64,000 nt of DNA, from positions 124,001-188,000 of the forward strand of contig NZ_JAHWGH010000012.1 of the NCBI RefSeq assembly GCF_019334305.1, in the 5' to 3' direction. How positions within the stretch are numbered: position 1 is the first letter of the stretch; every line of letters begins with the position of its first letter. Both the position numbers and the translations under genes were made by a program. Positions 11,101 to 19,758 of this stretch are shown piece by piece. The notes beneath the pieces are model-generated. The model did not search any database, had not been told where the DNA came from, and saw nothing but the letters and a program-made list of their open reading frames with translations. This DNA is from Rossellomorea orangium. Its GTDB lineage: Bacteria; Bacillota; Bacilli; Bacillales; Bacillaceae_B.

Positions 11101-11219
11101 TTACAAATCACCATACAAATAAGCAATACATCCCTTTTCATTATATTTTAAATAATACATGGGCAGCAGTACAGAGTGCAGGCGCAAAATTTAAAGTATT
11201 ATTTAATAGGATCGATTGA
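8190..11219 (+). CDS. Superfamily 2 helicase fused to a nuclease-like C-terminal domain
   Basis: A 1009-residue protein with a complete DEAD/DEAH-type helicase core in its first 400 residues: Walker A MPTGTGKT at 47-54, motif Ia ILIITPSRA, motif II DEGH at 154-157, motif III TATP at 179-182, and motif VI QQVGRIIRH at 332-340. A long unrecognised middle follows. Near the end, GNEIADFIGI with Glu848 and Asp851, then VYFIHCKA with Lys870, fits a PD-(D/E)xK nuclease core. The ATG is preceded by AAGGGAG. No modification or specificity subunit is adjacent, so it is not an obvious type I or III restriction subunit. A role in phage defence is inferred from architecture and neighbours. I cannot place it in a named system. 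Confidence 0.8.
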   Translation: MGKELNSKKWNDKIKIQNILYDFQIDALNLATRYLNSPTTDHALIKMPTGTGKTVLIGLLSHFYSGVKNILIITPSRAVKKHLLFEIEKNIIEKFNLTNLNIKGVKELLPSKFESSLQNDPSVYISTVKGLSDIKSNKKDYQKLKGKIDLIIFDEGHREPAEEWQLAIRNLEKKVILFTATPIRNDNKKFKFNKDFVFNFPFELAVENNYVRNVKFNLLESKDVKSFMEEIITKFEKFEDEYKIILRFNNTEEIGQALQVLRNSGKRAIAIHDTFNSADTYSDMVKNVPSDIKSKAVSYWLHQNKMLEGLDDNKFVAVAIYGTFTDVRSLVQQVGRIIRHSNFGKDSIYQEFGEVYYKNSEQDQEKLWEEYIFYEKKLFLNKDLIFFNFEDYMQKIINGHPDILHNEKRFLKKIQHRSKKEDILYKYKLPLRTNIYFYNQNYDFDEIVKKVEEFFALEDYYIISKVIEEKESFFFAFYTSYKNSPYLVNESFLEVKTGILLLKVINDILFVFDSNNIIPNFIKDNFNTLESTQLQKLFNEKSKFSQISITNGSISKNEVNRSVFFADNLKNTAPQVTDKYRFATTANGTIINMEDKVSKRYIGFRNSKVSDSSYEYSLSNYLKWLNFLEEKLTKKPSNTENIFSRYAPITKKPKDIKPIWIQFNIKNLLNDSKPIELIKSAYGVNTEGGKWVVTLEFYDGFEKKLQVLFDPQKNRYYFAQLDKMKISIDKEGNSITDYLNRKQAFQVVTNSPGYIYSHNFFFKVGIDKEKKELLPILKEFKLQEDILLTEKGPLVSREEIRDDWDENSLFHLISNQGSILDSTDDQSKVIQKELEDLDYIICSDLGNEIADFIGIKDSENKRKVYFIHCKATKEKKKLSASSFQEICGQIIKNLDYVHPLSIENPGIENWNSEWIGAKYKVKKLRMIKNKEKKTPEELWELIKDIKKDQEGEVYVWALIGNMFSLSKYRSITNHHTNKQYIPFHYILNNTWAAVQSAGAKFKVLFNRID

Positions 11220-11384
11220 CAAATATGGACTATTAATTTATATGGAGTTGAAATATAAGAAAACTAAGAGAATCTGAATTTGGTAGTATTTAAGTCTAGT
11301 TTGCATTTAAATATCACTGGTCGTTATCTCTAATTAGAGAACATTTGATTGAATTAATTAAGAAATTCTATAAATATTATATTT

Positions 11385-11429
11385 AAGGAAAACCGCTTAT
11401 TATTTAAATTATGAGCGGTTTTCCTTTTA
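11385..11429. terminator. Terminator after the helicase gene
   Basis: A perfect 13-bp stem AAGGAAAACCGCT / AGCGGTTTTCCTT flanks a 16-base AT loop and is followed by TTAG. It has T-rich tracts on either side and could work in both directions. Confidence 0.75.
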
Positions 11430-11486
11430 GTAATACATTACTCTTGTAATTGATTCACGTCTAATTGTGTAGAATTTAACCATTTT

Positions 11487-11516
11487 TTGTTAAAATATAT
11501 GTGGATACATTATGCT
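11487..11516 (+). promoter_or_regulatory. Candidate promoter of the ABC-3C-like operon
   Basis: TTGTTA at 11487-11492 and TATGCT at 11511-11516 are separated by 18 bp, compatible with the housekeeping sigma factor, 60 bases before the first gene. In such AT-rich DNA chance matches are common. Confidence 0.4.
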
Positions 11517-11576
11517 AAATATACTTATATTTCCTTTAATATTATATGAAAGAAAACTATTCAGGTTGGTGATAAA

Positions 11577-13091
11577 ATGAGTGGAACTTCGAGTCCAATT
11601 GCAACAGGAGCTGGTGGTACTACATTTGAACATAAAGTTCAAACCGAATTTGTGTGTTTAATGATTAGTGGTGGGAAAATTAGTATTAATAGATTTGAAG
11701 ATGGTTACATTATTGACAATATTTCTTTTCAAACAAGGTATAAAAATATTCAAACTGATGATATGGTATTAGCTTTTAAACCAGTTCATGGTAATTGTAG
11801 CAAGATATATGCCCAAATGAAATTTAGAATAATGTTAACAAATAATGAGCTATTCAGGGATGTAATTAAGGGGTTTTGGACTGATTTTAATAGTAGCGAA
11901 TTTAATAAAATTACTGATGTATTTGCAATTGTTATGGGCTTACCTACTAATATGACCACATATACTCATACAATAAATTTTCTTGATAGAGCAAGGGTGA
12001 GCTTAGATAGTAATGATTTTCAATCTAGAGTAAATGCCAATAATAATATGCAGAACATATATGTTTTATTTAAAGAAGCTGTTGAAAGTGCGAATGGAAC
12101 AAATGTAACTAATCACGAATTATGGGTTTTCATAAAGTGTGTCTATGTGATTAGCTATGACTACAATAATGATACTAGCCATGCACAAAGGAACATTATA
12201 CAGTTTCTTGAAACAACTAAAAGAAGAGTACGAGGTCTAGAAAGCGGTACAGATGTTTGGAATAAATTATTTGCATTAGTTGTTGATGGGAATTTTAAAG
12301 CAGGGGTTGTCACAAGTGATACTGTTTTCAATAAATATCCATCTTTAGCTAATTGGTTTGATCATAATGCTATTCAAATTAACCCTATAAAAATGGAGTT
12401 AGATAAATATAAACCAGGTATGAGTGAAGCTATTTCTTCTAGTGTAGGAATTAAAAAGGAAATAAAAACTTTGTTATTGGAATCAATGGATGAGGTTTAT
12501 GAGAGATTATTAAATATTGAAATTGATTTAATGAAAGAATTTTTAAAGAAATATCAGCATCCTCGTGAGAATACAAATAATTTAATATCCGAAGGAATAG
12601 GAGAATTGTTTGAAATATTAACGTATGTAAATTGTAAAATAAAAAATTGGTCATTCAAGTTACTTGATCAAGCAAATTTAAAGTTAATTCTGCAAGATAA
12701 AAGTGGATGGTTACAATTAATTTATTCAACTAGAAAAAGCACCATTCCTATCATACTTATGGATTTAGGTACAAAATTATATGATCAAACACCTGCAAAT
12801 AATTATTTTAAGTATAGATGGATTATTGAGAATGCAAATATGGACTTAGATCAAGAAAACCTTTGTGAAATTTGTGGAAATGGACAAGATTTTCCTTTCA
12901 CAAAAGTAATAACCGACTTTGGAAAGACGACTAAAATTGGTTATTTTGAAAATATAAAAAATGATCAAAATAATTATAAAGAGCTTGGCAATATAAAGAT
13001 TTGTTGTGCAAAATGCATTAGAAAATTAAGAGAAAAAAATAATATTAATGAGTTACAAGATATGTTAATGGAGGTTTTAGTAGGTGATTAA
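11577..13091 (+). CDS. ABC-three-component-like effector: nuclease-like N-terminus and zinc-ribbon C-terminus
   Basis: First gene of a three-gene overlapping operon, 504 residues. The start SSPIATGAGGTTFEHKVQ followed by Asp62 (in DDMVLAF) and Gln80-x-Lys82 (AQMKF) fits a PD-(D/E)xK-like nuclease such as those seen at the head of ABC-3C and CD-NTase effector proteins. The middle is unrecognised and helical. The C-terminus has two CxxC pairs (430/433 and 477/480), a likely structural zinc site. The ATG follows AGGTTGGTGAT. The inferred role is the DNA-attacking arm of an ATPase-gated defence system. The family assignment rests on motifs and gene order, not on a search. Confidence 0.65.
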   Translation: MSGTSSPIATGAGGTTFEHKVQTEFVCLMISGGKISINRFEDGYIIDNISFQTRYKNIQTDDMVLAFKPVHGNCSKIYAQMKFRIMLTNNELFRDVIKGFWTDFNSSEFNKITDVFAIVMGLPTNMTTYTHTINFLDRARVSLDSNDFQSRVNANNNMQNIYVLFKEAVESANGTNVTNHELWVFIKCVYVISYDYNNDTSHAQRNIIQFLETTKRRVRGLESGTDVWNKLFALVVDGNFKAGVVTSDTVFNKYPSLANWFDHNAIQINPIKMELDKYKPGMSEAISSSVGIKKEIKTLLLESMDEVYERLLNIEIDLMKEFLKKYQHPRENTNNLISEGIGELFEILTYVNCKIKNWSFKLLDQANLKLILQDKSGWLQLIYSTRKSTIPIILMDLGTKLYDQTPANNYFKYRWIIENANMDLDQENLCEICGNGQDFPFTKVITDFGKTTKIGYFENIKNDQNNYKELGNIKICCAKCIRKLREKNNINELQDMLMEVLVGD

Positions 13092-13638
13092 TTTGATTAA
13101 AGATTTTTTAGTTGAAGAACTTAGGGCAATTGAATTGGAAAATGATTGGATAAACATAGATGTAGTTTATGCTTCTACTCAAGGAATCTATGGATTTGTA
13201 GAATTAGAAAATGAGGTAGAGTTAACAGCAAGGTGGGAGGAGTGTTCATATGAGCTTGCCACAAGAGTTCAAGCTAAATTGCCTAATAGTATTGATAATT
13301 TAAGATGGGATATATATTTAATTTTTTTGGTCAATGATATTACATCACCTCTTCAAAGAAAGTTAATTGAAAATGACCGTAGATTTTTTAGGAAAATTGT
13401 TATACCGAATAATGAAGTGAATCTTAATAGGTTACCTTTTATGTTTGATTTTATTAAGCAATTTCAAAGTAAAAGGTTAGTAATACACCAAGAAAAAATG
13501 TTTTTAAATAGTTTAAAAAGCGTTCTACCTGAAAGTGCAACTCGTCTGCTAGGTGAATCCTTTTTTCAAAATGGAGAAGAAATAGATTCAGATGGTATCT
13601 ATCAATTAATAAAAAAAGCAGAGGGTGTATTCAAATGA
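13084..13638 (+). CDS. ABC-three-component-like middle component
   Basis: A 184-residue protein whose gene overlaps the effector by eight bases and the ATPase by four, so the three are translated together. The GTG start lies nine bases after GGAGG. The segment NLRWDIYLIFLVNDI, followed by RRFFRKIVIP, resembles the small middle components of ABC-3C systems, which are thought to link ATPase and effector. There is no catalytic motif and no membrane segment. On its own it would be called hypothetical. Confidence 0.6.
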   Translation: MINLIKDFLVEELRAIELENDWINIDVVYASTQGIYGFVELENEVELTARWEECSYELATRVQAKLPNSIDNLRWDIYLIFLVNDITSPLQRKLIENDRRFFRKIVIPNNEVNLNRLPFMFDFIKQFQSKRLVIHQEKMFLNSLKSVLPESATRLLGESFFQNGEEIDSDGIYQLIKKAEGVFK

Positions 13639-16457
13639 AATTAAAGAGACTTATTATAGAAAGCTTTAGAGGATTTAATGAGAAGAAAGAATTTGTGTTT
13701 GAAAACTCACAGTTAGTTCTATTATATGGACCTAATGGCCATGGTAAGACCTCTTTTTTTGATTCATTTGAATGGGTGTTAACTGGGAAAATTAATAGAT
13801 ATGATGATTCCTCAGATGAGAGAAATAGGTCGAAATTTGTTGGGAATACCTTTTCTTCTATACCTCCTTTTGTTCAAGTTGTCTTAGCGGAAAAAGAGAA
13901 AGAATACGTTATTACAAGGATAGGGATAATTGATGATTCTAAAACCGATTATGGAAAAAGTACATTAAGGGTAGAAATAAAAGGAGAAGTTTGTTTTAGA
14001 GAAGATTATGCTGCAAAATACCTTAGCAAGTTATTAATAAATAATGAATGGATAGATAAAATTAATCAAGAGAATTTGAACAATATATTTAATTTAACAC
14101 ATTACTCTAGTCAAGAAAAATTAAACCATTTTTTAAGAGGAGCAAAAGAGGGTGATCGTTACGATGCACTTTCAACTATTCTTGGTACAGAGCAATATAA
14201 TCATTATAAAGAAAAATTTAAACTAGTACATAAAAGGCTAAATAGTGATGTTGAAGAAATTAGAGAAAACCTTAGGGAAGCTCAAATAAAAGAAGATGGG
14301 CTAAAAAATGATATTGATGATCTTAAGAAAAATGCAAACAAGTATGATTATGATCTTCATAAAGCTAAAAGACTATTGGTGGAATATAATAAGTTATTTA
14401 ATAAAGAATTGAATCTGAATTCTAATGCTGAGACTTTACTTAAAATGATTCATAAAGACAATAGTAATCTTTTCAAAGAAAAAAATTTAATAGAAAAAAG
14501 ATTTCAAAAAGTAAGTGAATTATATAGGGATTTAGATAAATATAATCTAATTTTTGATAATCTAGCTGCTAATAAAGCTAAAGTAAATACTCTTGAGCGA
14601 ATACAAGATTTAGATGAAAAGCTAATAGATTTTAACTGGATGGAGGCCAATTTTTTAGACTTTCAAGAAGGTAAGAAAGATTTAATAAATAAAGAGAGAT
14701 CAAAGTATGAGGCACAAAAAGAGATTGAAAAATTAAGTTTGTACATAAGTAAACTAGAAACATTCTATATGAATGCAGTAAATAATCTTGAACAATCAAT
14801 AGAGCAATCAGAGTTTAAAGAATTAAAAAACTTTATAAATATAAATGTAAATAATCTTAACTTAAAAGAAAAGCTTATCAATCAACTGGATCAGGTTGCT
14901 AAAAGCCTTAATGATTTAGAGGTAAAAGAACATGAATTAGGGATATTAAAAAAAATAAAAGAGGAAGATCAGAATTTTTTAACTAATCTTGAAAAAGTAG
15001 ATGAAAAATATAGTTCACTTTTAAGAAAAGTGCTTAGTTTTGTTGAAACAGCTGATAGTGTAGATAGCTGTCCAGTTTGTGGTAATGAAAATGTTACTTC
15101 GGAATATTTAGTTAACTTCGCGAAACGAGCTCAAAAAGATGTAAACCTTAATATTCCAATAGCTTTAGAAAGATACAATACTTCTCAGAGAAACTATACT
15201 AGAGGTGAAGAAGAATATAAAAATAATAAGAAAATTTATATGGAGAATGTAAGCAAGTTTAAATTAGAAATTGAAAGAGTAGCAGATAATATTCTTAAGC
15301 AAAAAGAAAAATTATCTAATTTATATATAGAACTTAATAGATTAAGTAAAACACTATCAATTATTGAAGATAATAATAGTCAATTTAGTAATCATATGGC
15401 TAAGTATAAATTAGAAATTGCAACACTAAATGATATTACGGATTCCATTGAAAAGATTAAGGATGAAAAAACAAAATTATTAAGAAACAATAAAGTCCAA
15501 GAAAATAAGGATATTAAGATTATTAAAAGAAATATAGAATCTAATAACATTTTTCTGGAAAATTTCAATTCTCGAATGTCTCATGTAGATTCTAAAATAA
15601 ATAATTTTGATGATCCACATTATGTCAGTGAACTTGTAATTGAAAAGTTTAATGAGTATGAAAAACAAAAGGCATTCTTAAATAGTAAAACAAATATTTT
15701 AGAACTTCTTATTAAAGAAATGGAAAACTTAAAAACATCAACAATCCTTTCAAAAAAAGAAAAAACTTTAGAGAGTAGTAAAATCACAATTAAAAGTTTA
15801 CAACAACAAATTAATGGTCTAAATGATAAAATTTCAATTCTAGAAGGAGTAATTAAAAGTGTTCCTTTAGCAATTGAAGATCTTAATGAACAATCCATAG
15901 AAGAGTTATTTGTATTAGTTCAACAAATATATTCTAAGTTAAATTCACATCCTATATTTAATAAATTAAACTTCAAAACTGAGAAAAGGTACGGGAATTT
16001 TAAATTATTGCTAAGTGTTTTATCTGATGATGATATGGGAGCAAATCCTTCATTTATTTATAGTGCTGCTCAAGTAAATACTATTGCTTTATCTTTATTT
16101 TTGTCCATGGCAATTATGCAAGAATGGAGTAACCTAAATATTATTGCTTTAGATGATCCAATTCAAAGTATGGATAGTTTAAATTCATTAGCATTCATTG
16201 ATCTCCTAAGAAGAATTACAGACCAAAAAACATATAATAAACAATTATTCATTTCTACTCACGACTCATCTTTCTATGAATTAATGCTTAAAAAGTTTCA
16301 GCAATTTGACTTAGCTATTATCAAATTTAATGGGTATAGTAAGTTCGGACCGACCTTTGGTGATTTAGTAAATGGTAAAAACTCTAATGGTGACCCAATT
16401 GAAATTAGAAAAAGTATTAAGGTTGAAAATTTCAATGAGTTGGTATTAAAGTTATAG
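13635..16457 (+). CDS. Rad50/SMC-like ABC ATPase of an ABC-three-component-like system
   Basis: A 940-residue ATPase of the RecN/Rad50/SMC type. Walker A GPNGHGKTS is at residues 32-40. Long coiled-coil arms are broken near the middle by a zinc hook CPVC at 479-482. The ABC signature region SAAQVNTIALSLF starts near 810. Walker B is IIALDDP with the Asp pair at 840/841, and a late histidine follows in FISTHDSSFYE (H-loop). Such proteins dimerise and sense or tether DNA ends. It overlaps the middle-component gene by four bases. Known ABC-3C loci have the same three parts; phage sensing is an inference. Confidence 0.82.
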   Translation: MKLKRLIIESFRGFNEKKEFVFENSQLVLLYGPNGHGKTSFFDSFEWVLTGKINRYDDSSDERNRSKFVGNTFSSIPPFVQVVLAEKEKEYVITRIGIIDDSKTDYGKSTLRVEIKGEVCFREDYAAKYLSKLLINNEWIDKINQENLNNIFNLTHYSSQEKLNHFLRGAKEGDRYDALSTILGTEQYNHYKEKFKLVHKRLNSDVEEIRENLREAQIKEDGLKNDIDDLKKNANKYDYDLHKAKRLLVEYNKLFNKELNLNSNAETLLKMIHKDNSNLFKEKNLIEKRFQKVSELYRDLDKYNLIFDNLAANKAKVNTLERIQDLDEKLIDFNWMEANFLDFQEGKKDLINKERSKYEAQKEIEKLSLYISKLETFYMNAVNNLEQSIEQSEFKELKNFININVNNLNLKEKLINQLDQVAKSLNDLEVKEHELGILKKIKEEDQNFLTNLEKVDEKYSSLLRKVLSFVETADSVDSCPVCGNENVTSEYLVNFAKRAQKDVNLNIPIALERYNTSQRNYTRGEEEYKNNKKIYMENVSKFKLEIERVADNILKQKEKLSNLYIELNRLSKTLSIIEDNNSQFSNHMAKYKLEIATLNDITDSIEKIKDEKTKLLRNNKVQENKDIKIIKRNIESNNIFLENFNSRMSHVDSKINNFDDPHYVSELVIEKFNEYEKQKAFLNSKTNILELLIKEMENLKTSTILSKKEKTLESSKITIKSLQQQINGLNDKISILEGVIKSVPLAIEDLNEQSIEELFVLVQQIYSKLNSHPIFNKLNFKTEKRYGNFKLLLSVLSDDDMGANPSFIYSAAQVNTIALSLFLSMAIMQEWSNLNIIALDDPIQSMDSLNSLAFIDLLRRITDQKTYNKQLFISTHDSSFYELMLKKFQQFDLAIIKFNGYSKFGPTFGDLVNGKNSNGDPIEIRKSIKVENFNELVLKL

Positions 16458-16531
16458 AATAGTATTTTTCTTGAAATGCATTTTCTCAAGTTATCTAGTG
16501 ATTGCATAATGATCCACAACACTATCAATAA

Positions 16532-16570
16532 ATGAAGCCCTATGGTAATTACCATAGGGCTTCATTTTTC
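16532..16570. terminator. Perfect 34-bp palindrome, terminator of the ABC-3C-like operon
   Basis: Two perfect 17-base arms (ATGAAGCCCTATGGTAA and its complement) with no loop bases lie 75 bases after the ATPase stop and are followed by a T run. This is likely a bidirectional terminator. Confidence 0.8.
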
Positions 16571-16894
16571 TAGTTATTTCCACCAGGTGTTTGGGTTTGA
16601 TTTGGAATGATTAAAATATAGCACACTCTAGTTTGATATATTTTGATATAAATAACCACATGGTTTAATAATTTTATTCTTAGTAGTTCTAACATTCTTT
16701 TTACCATTATTTTATAAAGATTGAAGAGTCGAGAATTTGGTTAATAGGTCATAAATAACGGAGAAAAGATACTTCAATGTCTTTTTTTGACGTAACAAAA
16801 TAGTTACTAACTTACTTGTTTCAAAAGTGAAAGCGAAGTCCATAAGTTTGCTTTTAAGAAGAGAGGAGCTTATATTCAGGTTGTCTTTCTGTAC
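16571..16894. other. Intergenic right edge of the AT-rich island
   Basis: About 320 AT-rich bases with no gene. Composition returns to host-like values inside the permease gene. No mobility gene or clear repeat pairing with the left edge was seen. Confidence 0.5.
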
Positions 16895-18223
16895 TTAACT
16901 AAGATTCTGAATAGCCTCATGCTCTTTTATCCGTCTTCGCACCTTAGTAACCACATAAACAACACAAGTAACAATAAAACAACTAAACCCTGGTGAAAAC
17001 GAATCAGGAATCACCAAATAAAACACCATCCCAATCACTAAAACGATCAACGCCTCCCGATTAAAATTCGACTCCCCACTCGCAAGCCTCACCAGCGCAC
17101 TCTCAGAAATCCTACCTCTCCGAATAACCAAATAATCAGTCACAACAATCGCCGATATCGGAATGATCAGGATCCCCAGATAAGAAATATACTCCTCAGC
17201 ATTATAAACCAGCTGAGGAAACGAACTTAATATGATCCCAGCAACACTGAACAACAGTGCACTTTGAATACGCGACAGGGAAGGCAGTGCATTTAGCAGA
17301 CTGTATCCCCCTGTATATGCATTACTAAGATTAATCGAAATCATTGATACCATTGCACAAGCCGTGATCACCAAGAGAAGCAGACTGGAGTCGGTCAGTT
17401 GTCCCGCTGCCACAAATGGATTCAGATCCTTGAACAGGCTGGCACTCAATCCTCCAAGGAGTGCGGTCATCATGAATCCGACGACGTTTCCACTGTACAG
17501 TCCCCAGAATCCGTGGCGGTCGCTTTTGCTGTAGCGGGTGATGTCGGAGGATGCGCTGACGCCTGAGATGTATTGGACGAAGACGAGGCTTGAGTAGAAT
17601 AGGAACGTTCCGATGGAGAAGGGTTCCTGGCCTTGTGTGAGTGTTGGGAGGGAATCGGCTCCTTCTGTTAGGAATAGGTAGAGTATGATTCCCTGGCCGA
17701 TCACGAGGATCGGGATGAATAGTTTGGTCGCTTTTTTGACGGCTTCGAAGCCGATGAGGGCTAGAAGGGTCATGATGATGGCGAGTCCGATGGCGACCGG
17801 TATGAATGGGATGGTGTACGGTGTTACTTTTTCCACCATGGAGATGATGACGAAGGTTCCTCCGATGGTTTGGACGCTGAACCAGTAGAGGGACGTCAGG
17901 GACCGGATGGGGGATGCGATGAGCATCGACAGCCGGGTTCCGATGATGGACCTCAGGACGTATTGGGCGGGCAGGCCGTAGCGGGAGCCTGGTAGTGACA
18001 GGAATGAGACGAATAGGAAGGCGACGCTTGCTCCGAGTACGGTGGCAAGAAATGCTGCCTGAAAGGATAGTCCTCCTTCCAGGACGGCGAGTGCCGGAAT
18101 GAGGAAGTTTCCTGCGTTCACGGAGAAGGCGAGCTGTATGATGAAGTATTCGATCCATGTGGTTGATTTTAATTCAGGTGGGACCTTTTCGAGTCCGAGC
18201 CGTTCGATCATGGGTTGTTTCAT
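16895..18223 (-). CDS. NCS1-family purine/cytosine permease
   Basis: A 442-residue membrane transporter with about 12 hydrophobic segments. The start EKVPPELKSTTWIEYFIIQLAFSVNAGNFLIP is typical of nucleobase:cation symporter-1 proteins such as the cytosine permease CodB or the purine-cytosine permease-like YxlA. I start it at 18223, where AAAGGAGA precedes ATG, not at the upstream in-frame ATG at 18256. The substrate cannot be read from sequence and may be a nucleobase, hydantoin or a related ring compound. It is divergent from ald across about 240 bases. Confidence 0.8.
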   Translation of the reverse strand: MKQPMIERLGLEKVPPELKSTTWIEYFIIQLAFSVNAGNFLIPALAVLEGGLSFQAAFLATVLGASVAFLFVSFLSLPGSRYGLPAQYVLRSIIGTRLSMLIASPIRSLTSLYWFSVQTIGGTFVIISMVEKVTPYTIPFIPVAIGLAIIMTLLALIGFEAVKKATKLFIPILVIGQGIILYLFLTEGADSLPTLTQGQEPFSIGTFLFYSSLVFVQYISGVSASSDITRYSKSDRHGFWGLYSGNVVGFMMTALLGGLSASLFKDLNPFVAAGQLTDSSLLLLVITACAMVSMISINLSNAYTGGYSLLNALPSLSRIQSALLFSVAGIILSSFPQLVYNAEEYISYLGILIIPISAIVVTDYLVIRRGRISESALVRLASGESNFNREALIVLVIGMVFYLVIPDSFSPGFSCFIVTCVVYVVTKVRRRIKEHEAIQNLS

Positions 18224-18464
18224 ATAATGGTCTCCTTTGGGTATACTAGGATGCATGGTTTCTATTTTAAAGAATTTTTGAAAAAAAGCGAAGAAATAAT
18301 CATTTATTTTTTTAAAGAAAAATAGAGATATTTCCTTATTTATTTGTTAGAATGTAAGTGCTTACAGGGTGAGTAATTGCCCTTCGCTATTATATATGAA
18401 TAGTGTTATATTTAGGAAGTGAATGCTCCAAGGAGCAATAGTGCATTTAGGAGGTTGGCTTAGT

Positions 18465-19583
18465 ATGCGTATTGGTGTACCAACGGAAATTAAAAACAAC
18501 GAGAATCGTGTGGCCATGACGCCGGCTGGTGTTGTGAACCTTGTTCAATTCGGACATGAGGTTTACATTGAAGCTGGAGCGGGAATGGGTTCAGGATTTA
18601 CAGATGAAGATTACAAAGCAGCAGGTGGACACATCGTTGATTCTGCAGCGGAAGCATGGTCCATGGATATGGTCATGAAGGTAAAAGAGCCACTTCCAAG
18701 TGAGTACTCTTATTTCCGCGAGGGGCTTATCTTATTTACATATTTACATCTTGCTCCAGAGCCGGAATTAACGAAAGCGTTAATTGATAATAAAGTGATC
18801 GGAATCGCGTACGAAACGGTTGAACTGAATCGTGCCCTTCCGTTACTGACTCCGATGAGTGAAGTAGCTGGACGTATGGCGACTCAAATCGGTGCCCAGT
18901 TCTTAGAGAAGATCCACGGTGGTAAAGGTGTATTACTTTCAGGTGTCCCTGGGGTTCGCCGCAGTAAAGTAACGATCATCGGTGGAGGAGTGGCCGGTAC
19001 GAACGCAGCGAAAATGGCTGTCGGTCTTGGTGCCAACGTCACGATCCTTGATCTTAACCCGGATCGCCTTCGTCAGCTTGATGATATCTTCGGTAGCGAC
19101 GTAACAACACTTATGTCTAACCCGTTAAATATCGAACAAGCTGTCAAAGAAGCAGATCTCGTCATCGGAGCTGTTCTGATTCCAGGAGCGAAAGCACCTA
19201 AATTAGTAACAGAAGACATGATCAAAGCAATGACACCTGGTTCAGTTGTCGTCGATATCGCCATCGACCAAGGCGGAATCTTTGAAACAACAGACCGCAT
19301 CACAACGCATGACGATCCAACATACGTGAAGCACGGTGTTGTACACTATGCCGTTGCCAACATGCCTGGTGCCGTACCTCGTACGTCTACCATCGCATTA
19401 ACAAACGTAACCGTACCTTACGCGGTTCAAATCGCAAACAAAGGCTACAAAAAAGCGTGCTTAGACAACGAAGCTTTATTAAAAGGTATCAACACATTGA
19501 ACGGATATGTTACTTACCAGGCTGTTGCTGAGGCGCATGATGTAGATTATTCAGATACTAGAACTCAATTAGAGCAACAATAA
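18465..19583 (+). CDS. ald: Alanine dehydrogenase
   Basis: NAD-dependent enzyme that interconverts L-alanine with pyruvate and ammonia in the cytoplasm. The start [17 protein letters not shown], Lys74 (in MKVKEPL) and His95 (in TYLHLAP) match the known substrate-binding and catalytic residues. [15 protein letters not shown] is the NAD-binding Rossmann motif. The length of 372 residues is typical. The ATG at 18465 follows AGGAGG; an upstream in-frame ATG at 18423 lacks such a site. In Bacillus it serves alanine use and sporulation. Confidence 0.96.
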   Translation: MRIGVPTEIKNNENRVAMTPAGVVNLVQFGHEVYIEAGAGMGSGFTDEDYKAAGGHIVDSAAEAWSMDMVMKVKEPLPSEYSYFREGLILFTYLHLAPEPELTKALIDNKVIGIAYETVELNRALPLLTPMSEVAGRMATQIGAQFLEKIHGGKGVLLSGVPGVRRSKVTIIGGGVAGTNAAKMAVGLGANVTILDLNPDRLRQLDDIFGSDVTTLMSNPLNIEQAVKEADLVIGAVLIPGAKAPKLVTEDMIKAMTPGSVVVDIAIDQGGIFETTDRITTHDDPTYVKHGVVHYAVANMPGAVPRTSTIALTNVTVPYAVQIANKGYKKACLDNEALLKGINTLNGYVTYQAVAEAHDVDYSDTRTQLEQQ

Positions 19584-19591
19584 CAACAGGA

Positions 19592-19626
19592 AGCCGACTG
19601 CATGGGAATGTTAGTCGGCTTTTTTA
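19592..19626 (+). terminator. Terminator of ald
   Basis: Stem AGCCGACT / AGTCGGCT with a 13-base loop, followed by six T, nine bases after the ald stop. Confidence 0.88.
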
Positions 19627-19710
19627 TGTAATTATAGGAGAGATATTGAGTCCTCGATCTTATCTCTTACGTTGATGGAGGGCAATACTTCGTATGGGAA
19701 ATAAGAGCAC

Positions 19711-19748
19711 ACAGAAAAAGCCACATACTGAAATGTGGCTTTTTCTGT
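19711..19748. terminator. Terminator of hxlAB
   Basis: A perfect 16-bp stem ACAGAAAAAGCCACAT with its complement, six-base loop, lies just beyond the hxlB stop on the minus strand. The poly-T side of the stem would serve as the release tract. Confidence 0.8.
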
Positions 19749-19758
19749 ATTTTTTACT

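Noticed and set aside
6892..11219. Mrr-like and helicase genes as one restriction-modification system
   Set aside because: No methyltransferase or specificity subunit, and a terminator-like hairpin separates the two genes.
8190..11219. Hachiman (HamB) or Gabija (GajB) helicase
   Set aside because: No HamA- or GajA-like partner is adjacent, and the C-terminus does not look like either; the name cannot be supported.
17331..18158. 275-codon minus-strand frame rich in Arg, His and Pro
   Set aside because: Out-of-register shadow of the NCS1 permease gene.
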